Shown here: positions 24,946-35,800 of the stretch, one piece after another
Layout of the letters: every line of letters starts with the position of its first letter
Position numbering within the stretch: the stretch's first letter is position 1
Origin: Opitutia bacterium
GTDB lineage: Bacteria > Verrucomicrobiota > Verrucomicrobiia > Opitutales > UBA953
Direction: 5' to 3'
Assembly (NCBI GenBank): GCA_947453335.1
Contig: CANGFP010000001.1
Location: 372,001 to 436,000 of the forward strand
DNA length: 64,000 nt
Position numbers and translations under genes: made by a program
Notes under the pieces: model-generated
What the model saw: the letters and a program-made list of their open reading frames with translations, nothing else
Told to the model about the DNA's origin: nothing
Database searches by the model: none

Positions 24946-26208
24946 ATGAGCCAGCCCGATTTCTCGTCCACCCCGCGTCCGTTGTGGAAGGACCTCCTGC
25001 ATCCGGCGGTCATCGTCGGCGCGCTCGGCTACTTCGTCGACATCTACGACCTCACGCTCGTGATGGCCGTGAAGAAGGACAGCCTCGCCGCGTTCCACGT
25101 GGTCGGCGACCCCGCGCCGTTGTCCGACCCGCTCAACTGGCAGATGTTCGGCATGCTGCTCGGCGGCCTCTTCTTCGGGGTGCTCGCGGACCGCATGGGT
25201 CGCCTGACGACCCTGTTCGGGTCCATCCTCCTCTATTCCCTGGCCAACATCGCGAACGGCTTCGCCCAGAGCCTGGAGGTCTACTCCGCCTGCCGTTTCG
25301 TGGCCGGCCTCGGCCTCGCCGGCGAGCTGGGCGGGTGCATCGCCCTGGTCTCCGAGGTGCTGCCGAAGGAACGCCGCGGCTACGGTACGGCCTTGGTCGC
25401 CGCCATCGGCGTCTTCGGGGCGGTCGTCGCCGGCGCCGTCGCGGAGTACGTGACCTGGCAGACCAACTACTTCATCGGCGGCGGGCTCGGCCTCTGCCTG
25501 CTCTTCGCGCGCGTCAGCGTGCAGGAGTCGGGCATGTACCAGCACGCCAAGGAATCCGCCGGCGAGGGCCAGGTCGCGCGCGGCGATTTCTTCGCGCTCT
25601 TTACCGCCCGCGACCGCTTCGGCCGCTACCTCCGCTGCATCCTCATCGGCCTGCCCACCTGGTACATGATCGGCATCCTCGTGTCGAAGTCCGAGGTCGT
25701 GTTCGCGAAGGCCAGCCTCGTCGAGGGCATCAAGGCCAACCGCGCCGTCGCGGTCTTCTACCTCGGCCTGACCTTCGGGGACCTCGGCAGCGGTCTCCTG
25801 AGCCAATGGCTCCGGTCGCGGCGCAAGGTCGTCGCCGCCTTCCTGGCCGTGAGCGCCGCCTGCGTCGGCGCCTACCTCTACCTCGCCACGGGTTGGTCCG
25901 CCTCGGCCTATTACGGCCTGATCTTCGTGATGGGCCTCGGCATGGGCTATTGGGCCTTGTTCGTCACGATCGCCGCCGAGCAGTTCGGCACGAACCTCCG
26001 CGCCACCGTCGCGACCACGGTGCCGAACGTCGTGCGCGGCTCACTCTTCGTCATGTCCTTCGTCTTCGCCCAGCTCGGCCTGCGCGGATGGACGCCGACG
26101 GCGGCCGCCTTGCTCCTGGGCGTCGGCTGCTTCGGCGCCGCGTTCCTCGCCCTGTGGTGGATGGAGGAGACCTTCGGCAAGGACCTCGACTACCAGGAAC
26201 TCAGGTGA
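24946..26208 (+). CDS. MFS transporter (metabolite:H+ symporter type)
   Basis: A 420-residue, 12-helix inner-membrane carrier. The loop 2-3 signature is GVLADRMGRLTTLFG, and GLGLAGELGGCIALVSEVLPKERRG is the helix 4-5 motif of the sugar/metabolite-proton symporter branch; GYFVDIYDLTLV is helix 1. Substrate is not predictable. It is the last gene of a four-gene run (exporter, glycosyltransferase, FAD enzyme, MFS) with short spacing, and it converges with the formylglycine-generating enzyme, four bases apart. Confidence 0.88.
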   Translation: MSQPDFSSTPRPLWKDLLHPAVIVGALGYFVDIYDLTLVMAVKKDSLAAFHVVGDPAPLSDPLNWQMFGMLLGGLFFGVLADRMGRLTTLFGSILLYSLANIANGFAQSLEVYSACRFVAGLGLAGELGGCIALVSEVLPKERRGYGTALVAAIGVFGAVVAGAVAEYVTWQTNYFIGGGLGLCLLFARVSVQESGMYQHAKESAGEGQVARGDFFALFTARDRFGRYLRCILIGLPTWYMIGILVSKSEVVFAKASLVEGIKANRAVAVFYLGLTFGDLGSGLLSQWLRSRRKVVAAFLAVSAACVGAYLYLATGWSASAYYGLIFVMGLGMGYWALFVTIAAEQFGTNLRATVATTVPNVVRGSLFVMSFVFAQLGLRGWTPTAAALLLGVGCFGAAFLALWWMEETFGKDLDYQELR

Positions 26209-26212
26209 CGCG

Positions 26213-27283
26213 TCACCTGGCCGCGGCCGGCGCCGGCCGGTCGGCCACGCAGCGGAAGCCCACGTGGTTGGTCGACGTCAGGATGTCGAGGCCTTGGCGG
26301 GAGCCGACGCGGAAGCGGAAGCAGTAGCCGACGTCGCACAGCCAGGAGCCCCCGCGGATGACGTGCTGGCCGAAGCCCGTCTGCTCGGGGTCGAAGCCGA
26401 TCGCAGGCCCCAGCGGGTTGGCCGCCGGCGAGACCTTGTAGAAGTCGGGGTGGTACCAGTCTTCGCACATCTCCCAGACGTTGCCCGCGACATCGTAGAG
26501 GCCGTAGCCGTTGGGCGGGTAGGACTTGACCGGCGCGACGGCCGTGAAGCCATCGGCGCCGGTGTCGGTGGCGGGAAACGTCCCTTGCCAGTGGTTGCAC
26601 ATGTACTTGCCGTTCGGGCGCTCTTCGTCGCCCCAGACGTAGGGCTTGTCCTTGAGGCCCCCGCGGGCGGCGAATTCCCATTCGGCTTCCGTCGGGAGGC
26701 GCTTGCCGGCCCAGGCGGCGAAGGCGTGCACGTCTTTCCAGGTGACGCAGATCACCGGGTGGTTCATCCGCGCCGCGATGGAGGAGCCCGGGCCTTCGGG
26801 CGTGCGCCAGGTGGCGCCGGCGGTGAACTTCCACCACGGCAGGTTGCCGCCGGTTCCGCATTGGAAGGGGTCGACTCCTTCGACGCGCCTGAAGATCAGC
26901 GAGCCGCCCTTCAGGTATTCGGCCGGAGCGTTGGGGAAGTCGGTCGCGCTGAGGTCCTTCTCGGCGTCGGTGACGTAGCCCGTGGCCTTCACGAACGCCG
27001 CGAACTGGGCGTTGGTGACTTCCGTCTCGTCCATCCAGAAGCCCTTGACCTGCACGACGTGCGCGGGGCTCTCCTCCTTGTGCTTGTCGTCGACGTTGCC
27101 GGTCCCCATGCGGAATTCGCCGCCGGGGATCCAGACCATCCGGCAGACCTGGGTCGGGTCGGGGGTCGGGTCGCCGGCGAGGAACCAATAGAGCCCGAGG
27201 GGCAGCAGCATGAAGAAGGCCGTCGCCCAGATGAGCAACGTCCGGGCCTGGCTGGCGGGGGTCGGGGCGGTGGGTGAATCCAT
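26213..27283 (-). CDS. membrane-anchored formylglycine-generating enzyme (FGE/SUMF1)
   Basis: A 356-residue protein. Residues 15-36 (LLIWATAFFMLLPLGLYWFLAG) form a transmembrane or uncleaved signal helix, so the catalytic domain probably faces the periplasm. The rest is a full FGE-sulfatase domain from MVWIPGGEFRMG (49-60) through KRLPTEAEWEFAARGG to GFRC. Both active-site cysteines of true FGE are present with the same spacing as in human SUMF1: Cys316 in RGGSWLCDVGYC and Cys321. Most bacterial SUMF1-like proteins lack this pair. The activity would convert a sulfatase Cys to formylglycine. No sulfatase gene lies in the window. Confidence 0.85.
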   Translation of the reverse strand: MDSPTAPTPASQARTLLIWATAFFMLLPLGLYWFLAGDPTPDPTQVCRMVWIPGGEFRMGTGNVDDKHKEESPAHVVQVKGFWMDETEVTNAQFAAFVKATGYVTDAEKDLSATDFPNAPAEYLKGGSLIFRRVEGVDPFQCGTGGNLPWWKFTAGATWRTPEGPGSSIAARMNHPVICVTWKDVHAFAAWAGKRLPTEAEWEFAARGGLKDKPYVWGDEERPNGKYMCNHWQGTFPATDTGADGFTAVAPVKSYPPNGYGLYDVAGNVWEMCEDWYHPDFYKVSPAANPLGPAIGFDPEQTGFGQHVIRGGSWLCDVGYCFRFRVGSRQGLDILTSTNHVGFRCVADRPAPAAAR

Positions 27284-27398
27284 GGGGCAGGGAAGGGGAT
27301 AGCCGCGGCCGCGTGGGCGGTCGACCCTTTCTTATTTCCGGTGTTCGGTCCGATATCGCCTCGCCCTTGGCCGCCGGGGGGCTTTAGGACTCCGCATC

Positions 27399-27968
27399 AT
27401 GAGCTCGACCCAAGAAGAAGTCCTCCAGATCTTCCGCGACTCCCGCGCCCTCCTCACCGGCCATTTCGTCCTCCGCTCCGGCCTGCACAGCGGGCATTTC
27501 TTCCAGTGCGCGCAGGTCTGCCAGTACATGGACAAGGTCACGCGCCTCATCGAGCTCCTCCGCCCGAAGCTCGCCGCGCATCCGTGCGACGTCGTCCTCG
27601 CGCCGGCGATGGGCGGTCTGGTCGTGGGGCAGGAGCTCGCCCGCCAGCTCGGCGTCCGCTTCATCTTCGTCGAGAAGGAGAACGACCGCCTCGTCCTGCG
27701 CCGCAACTTCACCTTCCGTCCCGGCGAGCGCGTGCTGATCGCCGAAGACGTCGTCACCCGCGGCGGCCGCGTCCAGGAGTGCCTCGACATCGTCCGCCAG
27801 CAGGGCGCCACGGCCGTGGCCGTGACGAGCCTCGTCGACCGCTCAGGCGGCCAGACCAAGTTCACCGTACCGTTCATCTCCCTCTTGGAGCTGACCTTCC
27901 CGACCTACCCCGCGGACCAGGTGCCGGCGGACTTGGCCAAGCTCCCGGCGACCAAGCCCGGTTCGTGA
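27399..27968 (+). CDS. pyrE: orotate phosphoribosyltransferase
   Basis: Makes orotidine 5'-phosphate from orotate and PRPP in pyrimidine synthesis. The 189-residue protein shows ALLTGHFVLRSGLHSGHFFQC (orotate side), VLAPAMGGLVVGQELARQLG, FVEKENDRLVLRRNF (flexible catalytic loop), and the PRPP motif RVLIAEDVVTRGGRVQE. The length is normal for the short bacterial form. It stands alone between the divergent FGE gene and yidC. A 10-bp stem-loop 20 bases downstream may end the transcript. Confidence 0.95.
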   Translation: MSSTQEEVLQIFRDSRALLTGHFVLRSGLHSGHFFQCAQVCQYMDKVTRLIELLRPKLAAHPCDVVLAPAMGGLVVGQELARQLGVRFIFVEKENDRLVLRRNFTFRPGERVLIAEDVVTRGGRVQECLDIVRQQGATAVAVTSLVDRSGGQTKFTVPFISLLELTFPTYPADQVPADLAKLPATKPGS

Positions 27969-27988
27969 GTTTCCGCCCCTGATGGCGC

Positions 27989-28015
27989 CTTCCCGGGCCA
28001 AAAACGCCCGGGAAG
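27989..28015 (+). terminator. stem-loop after pyrE, possible terminator
   Basis: CTTCCCGGGC (27989-27998) pairs with GCCCGGGAAG (28006-28015) around a CAAAAAC loop. The following bases (CCTTCTG) are only weakly T-rich, so termination efficiency is uncertain. Confidence 0.45.
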
Positions 28016-28079
28016 CCTTCTGCCCGCCTTGTGCCTTGCACCCGGCGGGGCTCTTCCCTACGCCAACCATCGACTTTCC

Positions 28080-29837
28080 ATGGACCGCAAGAACCTCTTT
28101 CTAGGCCTCGGCTGCATCTCGCTGGCCCTGTTCCTGTTCATCTACACCGCCCCCAAGCCGGCGGCCCCGGCCGCCCCGGCCCTCGTCGAAGGCAAGATCT
28201 CGGCCGTGAAGCCGGCCCCGGCCTTGGCCCCCGCCGCGACCACGGTCGGCGGCGCCGCCGCCGCGGCCATCCCGGCCGCCGCCGCCCAGCGAGTCACCTT
28301 GGAGAACGGCCTCATCAAGGTCACCTTCACCTCCCGCGGCGGCGCGATCGAGAAGGTCGAGCTGCTCAAGCAGTCCGCCGACACCGAGCGCAAGGCCAAC
28401 GTCGTCTTCAACGACCGCAACGACGAGGCCGCGTTGGCGCTCGGCGTGCGCAATCCGCTGACCAACCGCGTCGAGCCCGTCTACACGGCCTTCGCCCCCG
28501 TCGTCGACGCCGCGGCCCGCCGCGTCACGTTCACCGGCGCGCTCGCCGACGGCACGCAGGTCGTGCGCACCTTCTCCCTGAACGCCGGCGACAAGGAAGG
28601 CGACGAGCCTTACGCCATCCGCTTCGCCACGAAGCTCACGCCCGCCAAGGCCGGCGTCGCCGCGACGCGCGTCTGGTTCTCGACCGGTTGCTGGGGCTTC
28701 ACGACCGGCGACAGCGCGCACCAGTACATCTCCGTCCTCGCCCATGACGGCGACGACCTCACGCGCGTCGGCACCGAGGTCTTCAAGGATTCCAGCGGCT
28801 TCTTCGGCCTCGGCGCGCGCAAGGCCGAGCTCGAGCACCCGGCCGCCACGGTGGGCAAGCCCTACCAGTGGGTCTCTTCCGGCAACCAGTTCTTCGCCTC
28901 CATCGTCCACGTCGACGCCGCTTCCCGCGGCACGCGCTCGGAGATCCTCGCGCGCCCGGTGGACTTCGCCAAGGACGTGCACGGCATCCAGGCCTTCGCC
29001 TACTGGGAGAGCCCCGTCGCCGGCGACGCCACCATCACGACCGAAGGCGCCTTCTTCGTCGGCCCCAAGGAATACGCCCGCGTCTCGGCCCTGCCCGACG
29101 GCCAGGTCGCCGTCCTGCAGTTCTCGAAGATCCTCGGCTTCATCTCCTTCGGCGCCATCTGCAAGCTCCTCCTCGCCTGCCTCGGCGGCGTGCATGCGCT
29201 GCTGACCTGGACCGGCGCCTGGTCCTGGGGTTGGGCCATCGTCGTGCTGACCTGCCTCATCAAGCTCATCACCTGGCCCCTCACCGCGGCCCAGCAGCGC
29301 AGCGCGCTCAAGATGCAGCAGTTCGCCGGCCCGATGAAGGAGCTGCGCGAGAAGTACAAGGACAACTCCGAGAAGCTGAACAAGGAGATGATGAAGCTCT
29401 ACCAGGAGCACAAGATCAACCCCTTCGCCGGCTGCCTCCCGATCCTCATCCAGATCCCCGTCTTCTTCGGCCTCTACACCGCCTTCCAGACGACCGTCGA
29501 GCTGCGCCTCGAGTCCTTCCTCTGGATCCATGACCTCGCCGCGCCCGACACCGTGTTCTCCGTCGGCGGCTTCGGCGTGAACCTCCTCCCGATCCTCATG
29601 GGCGTCACCATGTGGATCTCGATGAAGATGACCCCGAATCCTTCGGCCGACGACACCCAGAAGACCATCATGTACACGATGGCGCTGGTCTTCCCGGTCA
29701 TCTGCTACTCGCTGCCCGCGGCCCTGCCGCTCTACATGACGGTGCAGAACCTGCTGACCATTTTGCAGGCCAAGCTCACCAAGAACCCCACGGCCGAGGT
29801 CGTGGTGGAGGCGCGTCCCAAGAAGGCCAAAGGCTGA
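28080..29837 (+). CDS. yidC: membrane protein insertase YidC
   Basis: A 585-residue insertase for inner-membrane proteins, alone or with Sec. It has the Gram-negative form: an N-terminal anchor (NLFLGLGCISLALFLFIY), an Ala/Pro-rich linker, a large periplasmic beta domain (about 75-360), then the conserved core starting at WSWGWAIVVLTCLIKLITWPLT. The core contains the helical hairpin KMQQFAGPMKELREKYKDN and INPFAGCLPILIQIPVFFGLYTAF, and it ends in a basic tail (RPKKAKG). ATG 28080 fits the family start. yebC follows after 23 bases. rnpA, rpmH and trmE, often near yidC, are absent here. Confidence 0.95.
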   Translation: MDRKNLFLGLGCISLALFLFIYTAPKPAAPAAPALVEGKISAVKPAPALAPAATTVGGAAAAAIPAAAAQRVTLENGLIKVTFTSRGGAIEKVELLKQSADTERKANVVFNDRNDEAALALGVRNPLTNRVEPVYTAFAPVVDAAARRVTFTGALADGTQVVRTFSLNAGDKEGDEPYAIRFATKLTPAKAGVAATRVWFSTGCWGFTTGDSAHQYISVLAHDGDDLTRVGTEVFKDSSGFFGLGARKAELEHPAATVGKPYQWVSSGNQFFASIVHVDAASRGTRSEILARPVDFAKDVHGIQAFAYWESPVAGDATITTEGAFFVGPKEYARVSALPDGQVAVLQFSKILGFISFGAICKLLLACLGGVHALLTWTGAWSWGWAIVVLTCLIKLITWPLTAAQQRSALKMQQFAGPMKELREKYKDNSEKLNKEMMKLYQEHKINPFAGCLPILIQIPVFFGLYTAFQTTVELRLESFLWIHDLAAPDTVFSVGGFGVNLLPILMGVTMWISMKMTPNPSADDTQKTIMYTMALVFPVICYSLPAALPLYMTVQNLLTILQAKLTKNPTAEVVVEARPKKAKG

Positions 29838-29860
29838 TTTTCACCCACCCCCATATCCCC

Positions 29861-30601
29861 ATGTCCGGTCATAGCAAATGGCATACGACGAAGCGGCATA
29901 AGGCCGTCATCGACGCCAAGCGCGGGAAGATCTTCTCCGTGCTGGCCAAGGAAATCACCCTCGCGGCCCGCGCCGGCGGCGGCAACCCCGAGAGCAACGC
30001 CCGCCTGCGCACCCTGATGGACAAGGCCCGCGCGGCCAACATGCCGTCGGACAACATCAAGCGCGCGGTGCAGAAGGGCACCGGCGAGATCCCCGGCGTC
30101 GTGTACGAGGAGATCACCTACGAGGGTTACGGCCCCGGCGGCGTCGGCCTCATCGTCGAGGTCACGACCGACAACAAGAACCGCGCCGCCGCGGAGGTCC
30201 GCCAGGCCTTCGGCGACAACGGCGGCAACATGGCCCAGACCGGCGCCGTGTCGCACAGCTTCCAGCGCAAGGGCCAGGTGCTCATCTCCGCCGGCCAGAT
30301 CGGCGAGGACCAGCTCATGGAGCTCGCGCTCGAGGCCGGCGCCGACGACGTCGTCAACAACGGCGACCACTTCGAGGTGCTGTGCCCCATCGGCGCCTAC
30401 GACGCCGTGGCCAAGGCCCTGCAGGAGAAGAACCTGAAGCCTGAATCGAGCGAGATCGCCTACGTCACGAGCATCCCGGTGCCCGTGTCCGACGCCGCCG
30501 TCGCGAAGCAGGTGCTGGAGCTGATCGACGCCCTCGAGGCGCTCGACGACGTGAAGGCCGTGCACGGCAACCACGAGATCGACGACAAGTTCCTCGGGTA
30601 A
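29861..30601 (+). CDS. yebC: YebC/PmpR family regulatory or translation-associated protein
   Basis: A 246-residue cytoplasmic protein with the family opening SGHSKWHTTKRHKAVIDAKRGK, then the central NMPSDNIKRAVQKGTGE and YEGYGPGGVGLIVEVTTDNKNR, and the C-terminal LELIDALEALDDVKAVHGN block. Family members act as DNA-binding regulators, and more recently have been tied to easing ribosome stalling at proline stretches. The upstream gene yidC is 23 bases away; a strong terminator follows 31 bases after the stop. ruvC/ruvA, common neighbours elsewhere, are not here. Confidence 0.95.
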   Translation: MSGHSKWHTTKRHKAVIDAKRGKIFSVLAKEITLAARAGGGNPESNARLRTLMDKARAANMPSDNIKRAVQKGTGEIPGVVYEEITYEGYGPGGVGLIVEVTTDNKNRAAAEVRQAFGDNGGNMAQTGAVSHSFQRKGQVLISAGQIGEDQLMELALEAGADDVVNNGDHFEVLCPIGAYDAVAKALQEKNLKPESSEIAYVTSIPVPVSDAAVAKQVLELIDALEALDDVKAVHGNHEIDDKFLG

Positions 30602-30632
30602 CCGGATTTCCGGCTTCCCAGCGGACGAGCTT

Positions 30633-30665
30633 GAGGCCACCCTTTCGGGGTGGCCTCTTCTTCGT
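30633..30665 (+). terminator. intrinsic terminator after yebC, overlapping the Nudix start
   Basis: A perfect 10-bp stem (30633-30642 with 30648-30657, arm GAGGCCACCC) and a TTTCG loop, followed by TTCTTCGTCTTC. The GTG start of the Nudix gene (30650) lies inside the 3' arm. Confidence 0.8.
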
Positions 30666-31141
30666 CTTCCCGTTCCGGCCCACCTACCGTCCGCACCGCG
30701 GCCCGCGCGGTCATCCTCCGCGACCAGGAGCTCTTGGTCGTGCGGGTGCGGACGGATGAAGGCGAGTTCCTCGTCCTCCCCGGGGGAGGGCAGGAGCATG
30801 GCGAGACCTTGACCGACACCGTCCGCCGCGAGGTGCTCGAGGAACTCGGGCTGAGGGTCGTCCCCCAGGGGCTGGTCTATCTCCGGGAATACGTCGGCAA
30901 GAACCATGGCATGCGCCGGATCCACGGGCGCTTCCATCAGGTCGAGGCCGTCTTCCACTGCGCCTGCGAGGATTTTTCGCCCATCGGCGGCGGCCGGACC
31001 ACCGACCGTCGGCAGGTCGGTTTCGAGTGGATTCCCTTGGGGAAACTGGCGGATTACCCCCTTTCCCCGCAGGGCTTGGGCGCCATCATCGCCCGTTCCT
31101 TGCAGGATGGTTCTGCCCGCTATCTGGGGGATGTGCACTGA
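30650..31141 (+). CDS. Nudix hydrolase
   Basis: A 163-residue cytoplasmic pyrophosphohydrolase. The complete Nudix box runs over residues 46-68 (GGQEHGE, then RREVLEELGL, with catalytic Glu61, Glu64 and Glu65). The substrate is probably a nucleoside diphosphate derivative; HGRFHQVEAVFHC and GFEWIPLGKL are the flanking strands of a generic MutT-like fold. The only in-frame start is GTG 30650, since a TGA at 30632 closes the frame, and it sits inside the yebC terminator hairpin. Expression by readthrough would therefore unfold that hairpin. Confidence 0.85.
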   Translation: MASSSSSRSGPPTVRTAARAVILRDQELLVVRVRTDEGEFLVLPGGGQEHGETLTDTVRREVLEELGLRVVPQGLVYLREYVGKNHGMRRIHGRFHQVEAVFHCACEDFSPIGGGRTTDRRQVGFEWIPLGKLADYPLSPQGLGAIIARSLQDGSARYLGDVH

Positions 31142-31190
31142 AGGCTTGCCAGAGGCCGTTCGGTTTGCTTTGTTCCCCTTCCGCTTTTTC

Positions 31191-32725
<1,535 letters not shown>

Positions 32726-32742
32726 CCCTTCGCCCGTCTCCG

Positions 32743-32781
32743 CCGACCAAGGGCCGCCCGTGAGGGCGGCCCTTTTTGTTT
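32743..32781 (+). terminator. intrinsic terminator of eno (repeat copy 1)
   Basis: A perfect 9-bp stem (32751-32759 with 32764-32772, arm GGGCCGCCC), GTGA loop and TTTTTGTTT tail. The 38 bases from 32743 to 32780 match 37611-37648 downstream of the autotransporter at 37 of 38 positions; the single difference is in the loop. Confidence 0.9.
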
Positions 32782-32794
32782 ATCGACGAAACCA

Positions 32795-32815
32795 GTCTTA
32801 TCCGGCGGATAAGAC
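32795..32815. promoter_or_regulatory. perfect palindrome, candidate operator of the autotransporter promoter
   Basis: GTCTTATCCG (32795-32804) is followed by one central G and the exact reverse complement CGGATAAGAC (32806-32815). A possible -10 box TATATT begins two bases later at 32818, with GTCTTA (32795-32800) at the -35 position with 17-bp spacing. A homodimeric regulator bound here would cover the core promoter. No regulator gene is adjacent. Confidence 0.55.
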
Positions 32816-32888
32816 GCTATATTGTTTTTATTAATGGTTCGACCCGAACCTCGGTCGGTGTCAGGTGTCTAGGTATAACACTCTACCT

Positions 32889-35800
32889 ATGCTCAAAACC
32901 AAGCAACTGACCAAGTCCCTCCTCGCCGCCGCCGCCGCGCTCGTCGTGGCCGCCCCTCTCGCCAAGGCCTATGACGCCTCGTCCTGGAACACCACCGTCT
33001 ACGGCAGCGGGTCGACCTACTCCGCTGGCCCTGTCTATACCGGTGGCGGCCAATGGAACGGCGGCGTGAGCAGCTCCATCGACAGCCTCTTCGGCGGCTC
33101 GATGGACCTCAACCTCGTCTACTCCGGTCTCTATAACGTCAGCGGAAATGTGGCCTGGTCCAACAACCGTTACGGCTCCAGCACCCCGGACTGGGCCCAG
33201 GTCAACTTCCAGATCAACGGTGTGACCCAACAGCAGAACACCTACCCGTCCGCGGCCGACTACAGCTGGCGCAGCAACGCCTACTTCCTCCCGATCGACA
33301 ACGCCACCGTCCGCGTCAACTGGGCCCTCGCCGGCGACAACGGCACCTACGTCAACGCTGGCTACTACATCCTGACCGAGCGCAACGTCCAGGTCGCCCG
33401 CACCGGCGCCGGCCTCAACGGCCAGTCCGCGACCTCCGCCTTCGCCATGGACAACCAGGCTTACGGCAGCAACTACGCTGTCTACTCCAGCCGCAACGTC
33501 CTCCCCACGGCCGCGCTCTACGATTCCAACAACGCCGCCGTCGTCGGCTCGGTCGTCCGCAACGGCAACATCCAGCTCGGCAACCTCGGCTCATACGACG
33601 GCCTCTTCGCGAAGGACGCGGGCTGGCTCGACGTCCGCGGCTCGCTGACGATCTCCTCCAGCCTCGGCCAGCTCTATATCCGCGACGCCGAAGTCACCTC
33701 CACCGTCTTCACCGACAACAACACCTACGGTTCCGCCCAGGCGCGCACCCAGGGCAACTTCTTCTTCGACTCGGGCATCCTGTCCGTCCGCAACCGCTTC
33801 GCCCAGGACATGTACGTCTCCGGCGGCCAGACCGTCGCCTTCCGTGACGGCGCCGTCAACGCGAGCAGCCTCTTCCTGGATGGCCAGGGCTACCGCAACG
33901 GCACCGGCGCCTTCGGCTCCCTCCGCAGCATCAGCGGCAACAACGTCCAGAACGGCGAAATCGGCATCGGCTGGAACGGCAACGACTCCACCATCGGCGT
34001 CGACGCTGGCTCCACGCTGACCATCAACGGCACCATCAACTCGGTCAACGGAGCCGGCTCCAGCGGCGGCAATTCTTTGGTCTTCAACGTCGACGGCCAG
34101 CTCAACCAGAACGGCGCCATCGCCAGCGGCGTGAGCAACCTCACCAAGAACGGATCGGGAGATGTCCGTTTGAGTGCGGTCAACACTTTCGGCGGCAACC
34201 TCTACGTGCAGTCCGGTAGCGTGACGGTTGGCAACGTCGGCGCCCTTTCTGGCGCTACGGTCGACGTCGATAGCGGCGCCGCGCTGGTGTTCGATGCCGG
34301 CGATATGACCGTTGGTAACCGCATCCAGATGGCGTCCAACTGGGGGTCGCAGCCTTCCACGCTGCGGGTGGCCAGCGGCAACGTCGTGGCGAATAACGTC
34401 TCCATGTGGGGCATGATGATGATGTTTGGGAACGACCTGGCCAGATTCCAGACCGATGCGAACACTTCTTTGGATTTATCCACCCAGGACCCCGAGTGGC
34501 ATCTCCATGCTGGTTTGGCCTTCGTGACCGCAGCGGGCTCGTTCATCAACGTACATGACATCTTGTTTGTGCATGACGATATCACCAAGTCCGGCGCCGG
34601 CGTCCTCCACTTGCACACCCCGAATTCAGCGATCTTCACGATCGCCGCCACCCAGGGCTCCATCGTGTTCCATGACACCTACGACACTTACGGCTGGGGC
34701 ATGTCCTTTAGCGAGTCCGCGGTCGCCAGCGGAGCCTCGTTCGTGTTCGACGCGGGTTCCAACGCCAGCTCCATCGCTTTCTCGGGGCCGCTGCGCATCG
34801 CCGGCTCTGGCGATGCCTATAACGGCTATCTCGGCGCCATCCATAACGCCGTCGGCAGCAACACGGTTGCTTCCGACATCACCGTCACGGACTCGGCTGT
34901 GGTCTACGCGGCCAACTCCTCTTCGCTGACCCTTTCCGGCCTCATCAACGGCACCGGCAACGACCTCACGCTGCGCGCCTCTTCGGCCGCCGCGGGCGCC
35001 AGTTACGGAACCATCACCCTCTCGGGTAATGTCTCGAACCTGGATACCTTGGTGAAGACCGGCAATGGCGTGGCCATCCTGTCCGGCAGCAACGGCATCG
35101 CCGAGGTTTCCGTTCAGGCCGGTTTGCTCGTCGCCGCCAGCAATGGCGCCTTGGGTTCATCTGCTTCTGTGGCTTCCGGTGCGTCCCTCGTGGTCACCGC
35201 CGCCAACGCCCATGGCGACATCACGCTCCTCGGCACGGACGGCTTCGGTTCCCATGCCTACATGAACGGCGTCAACTTCCGTTCCCTGAACTTCACCGGC
35301 AACTCCGGTCAGGACGGCACGATCACGCTGACCGCTGACGCCCACATCGCTAAGATCACCGGCGCCGCCAACACGGCTACGATCGCCGGCAACATCACCT
35401 CGTCCGCCTCGGTCGCTCCGACCCTCGCGTTCCACGTCGACGCCGGCACGCTGGCCGTCTCCGGCAACATCGGCTCTTCGGTCGGCGCCATCACCAAGTA
35501 CGGCAACGGCACCACGCTCGCGGTCTCGGGCAACATCAACACGACGGCCGACCTCAGCGTCGCCGAAGGCACCGTCGCCCTCTCCGGCACGGCCGCCAAC
35601 GTCAACGTGAACATCGCCTCCGGCGCGACCCTCGCGATCAACGCCAGCAACGTCTTCAACGGCGGCGCCTCCTCCGGCCTGACCCTCGTCGACGTCGCCT
35701 CCGGCGGCAGCCTCGTCCTTGGCGCCAACGGCAGCACCGTCACGGACACGATCCTCAGCCTCACCGGCTCGGGCAACGTCAGCCTCCTCCACGGCTCCAC

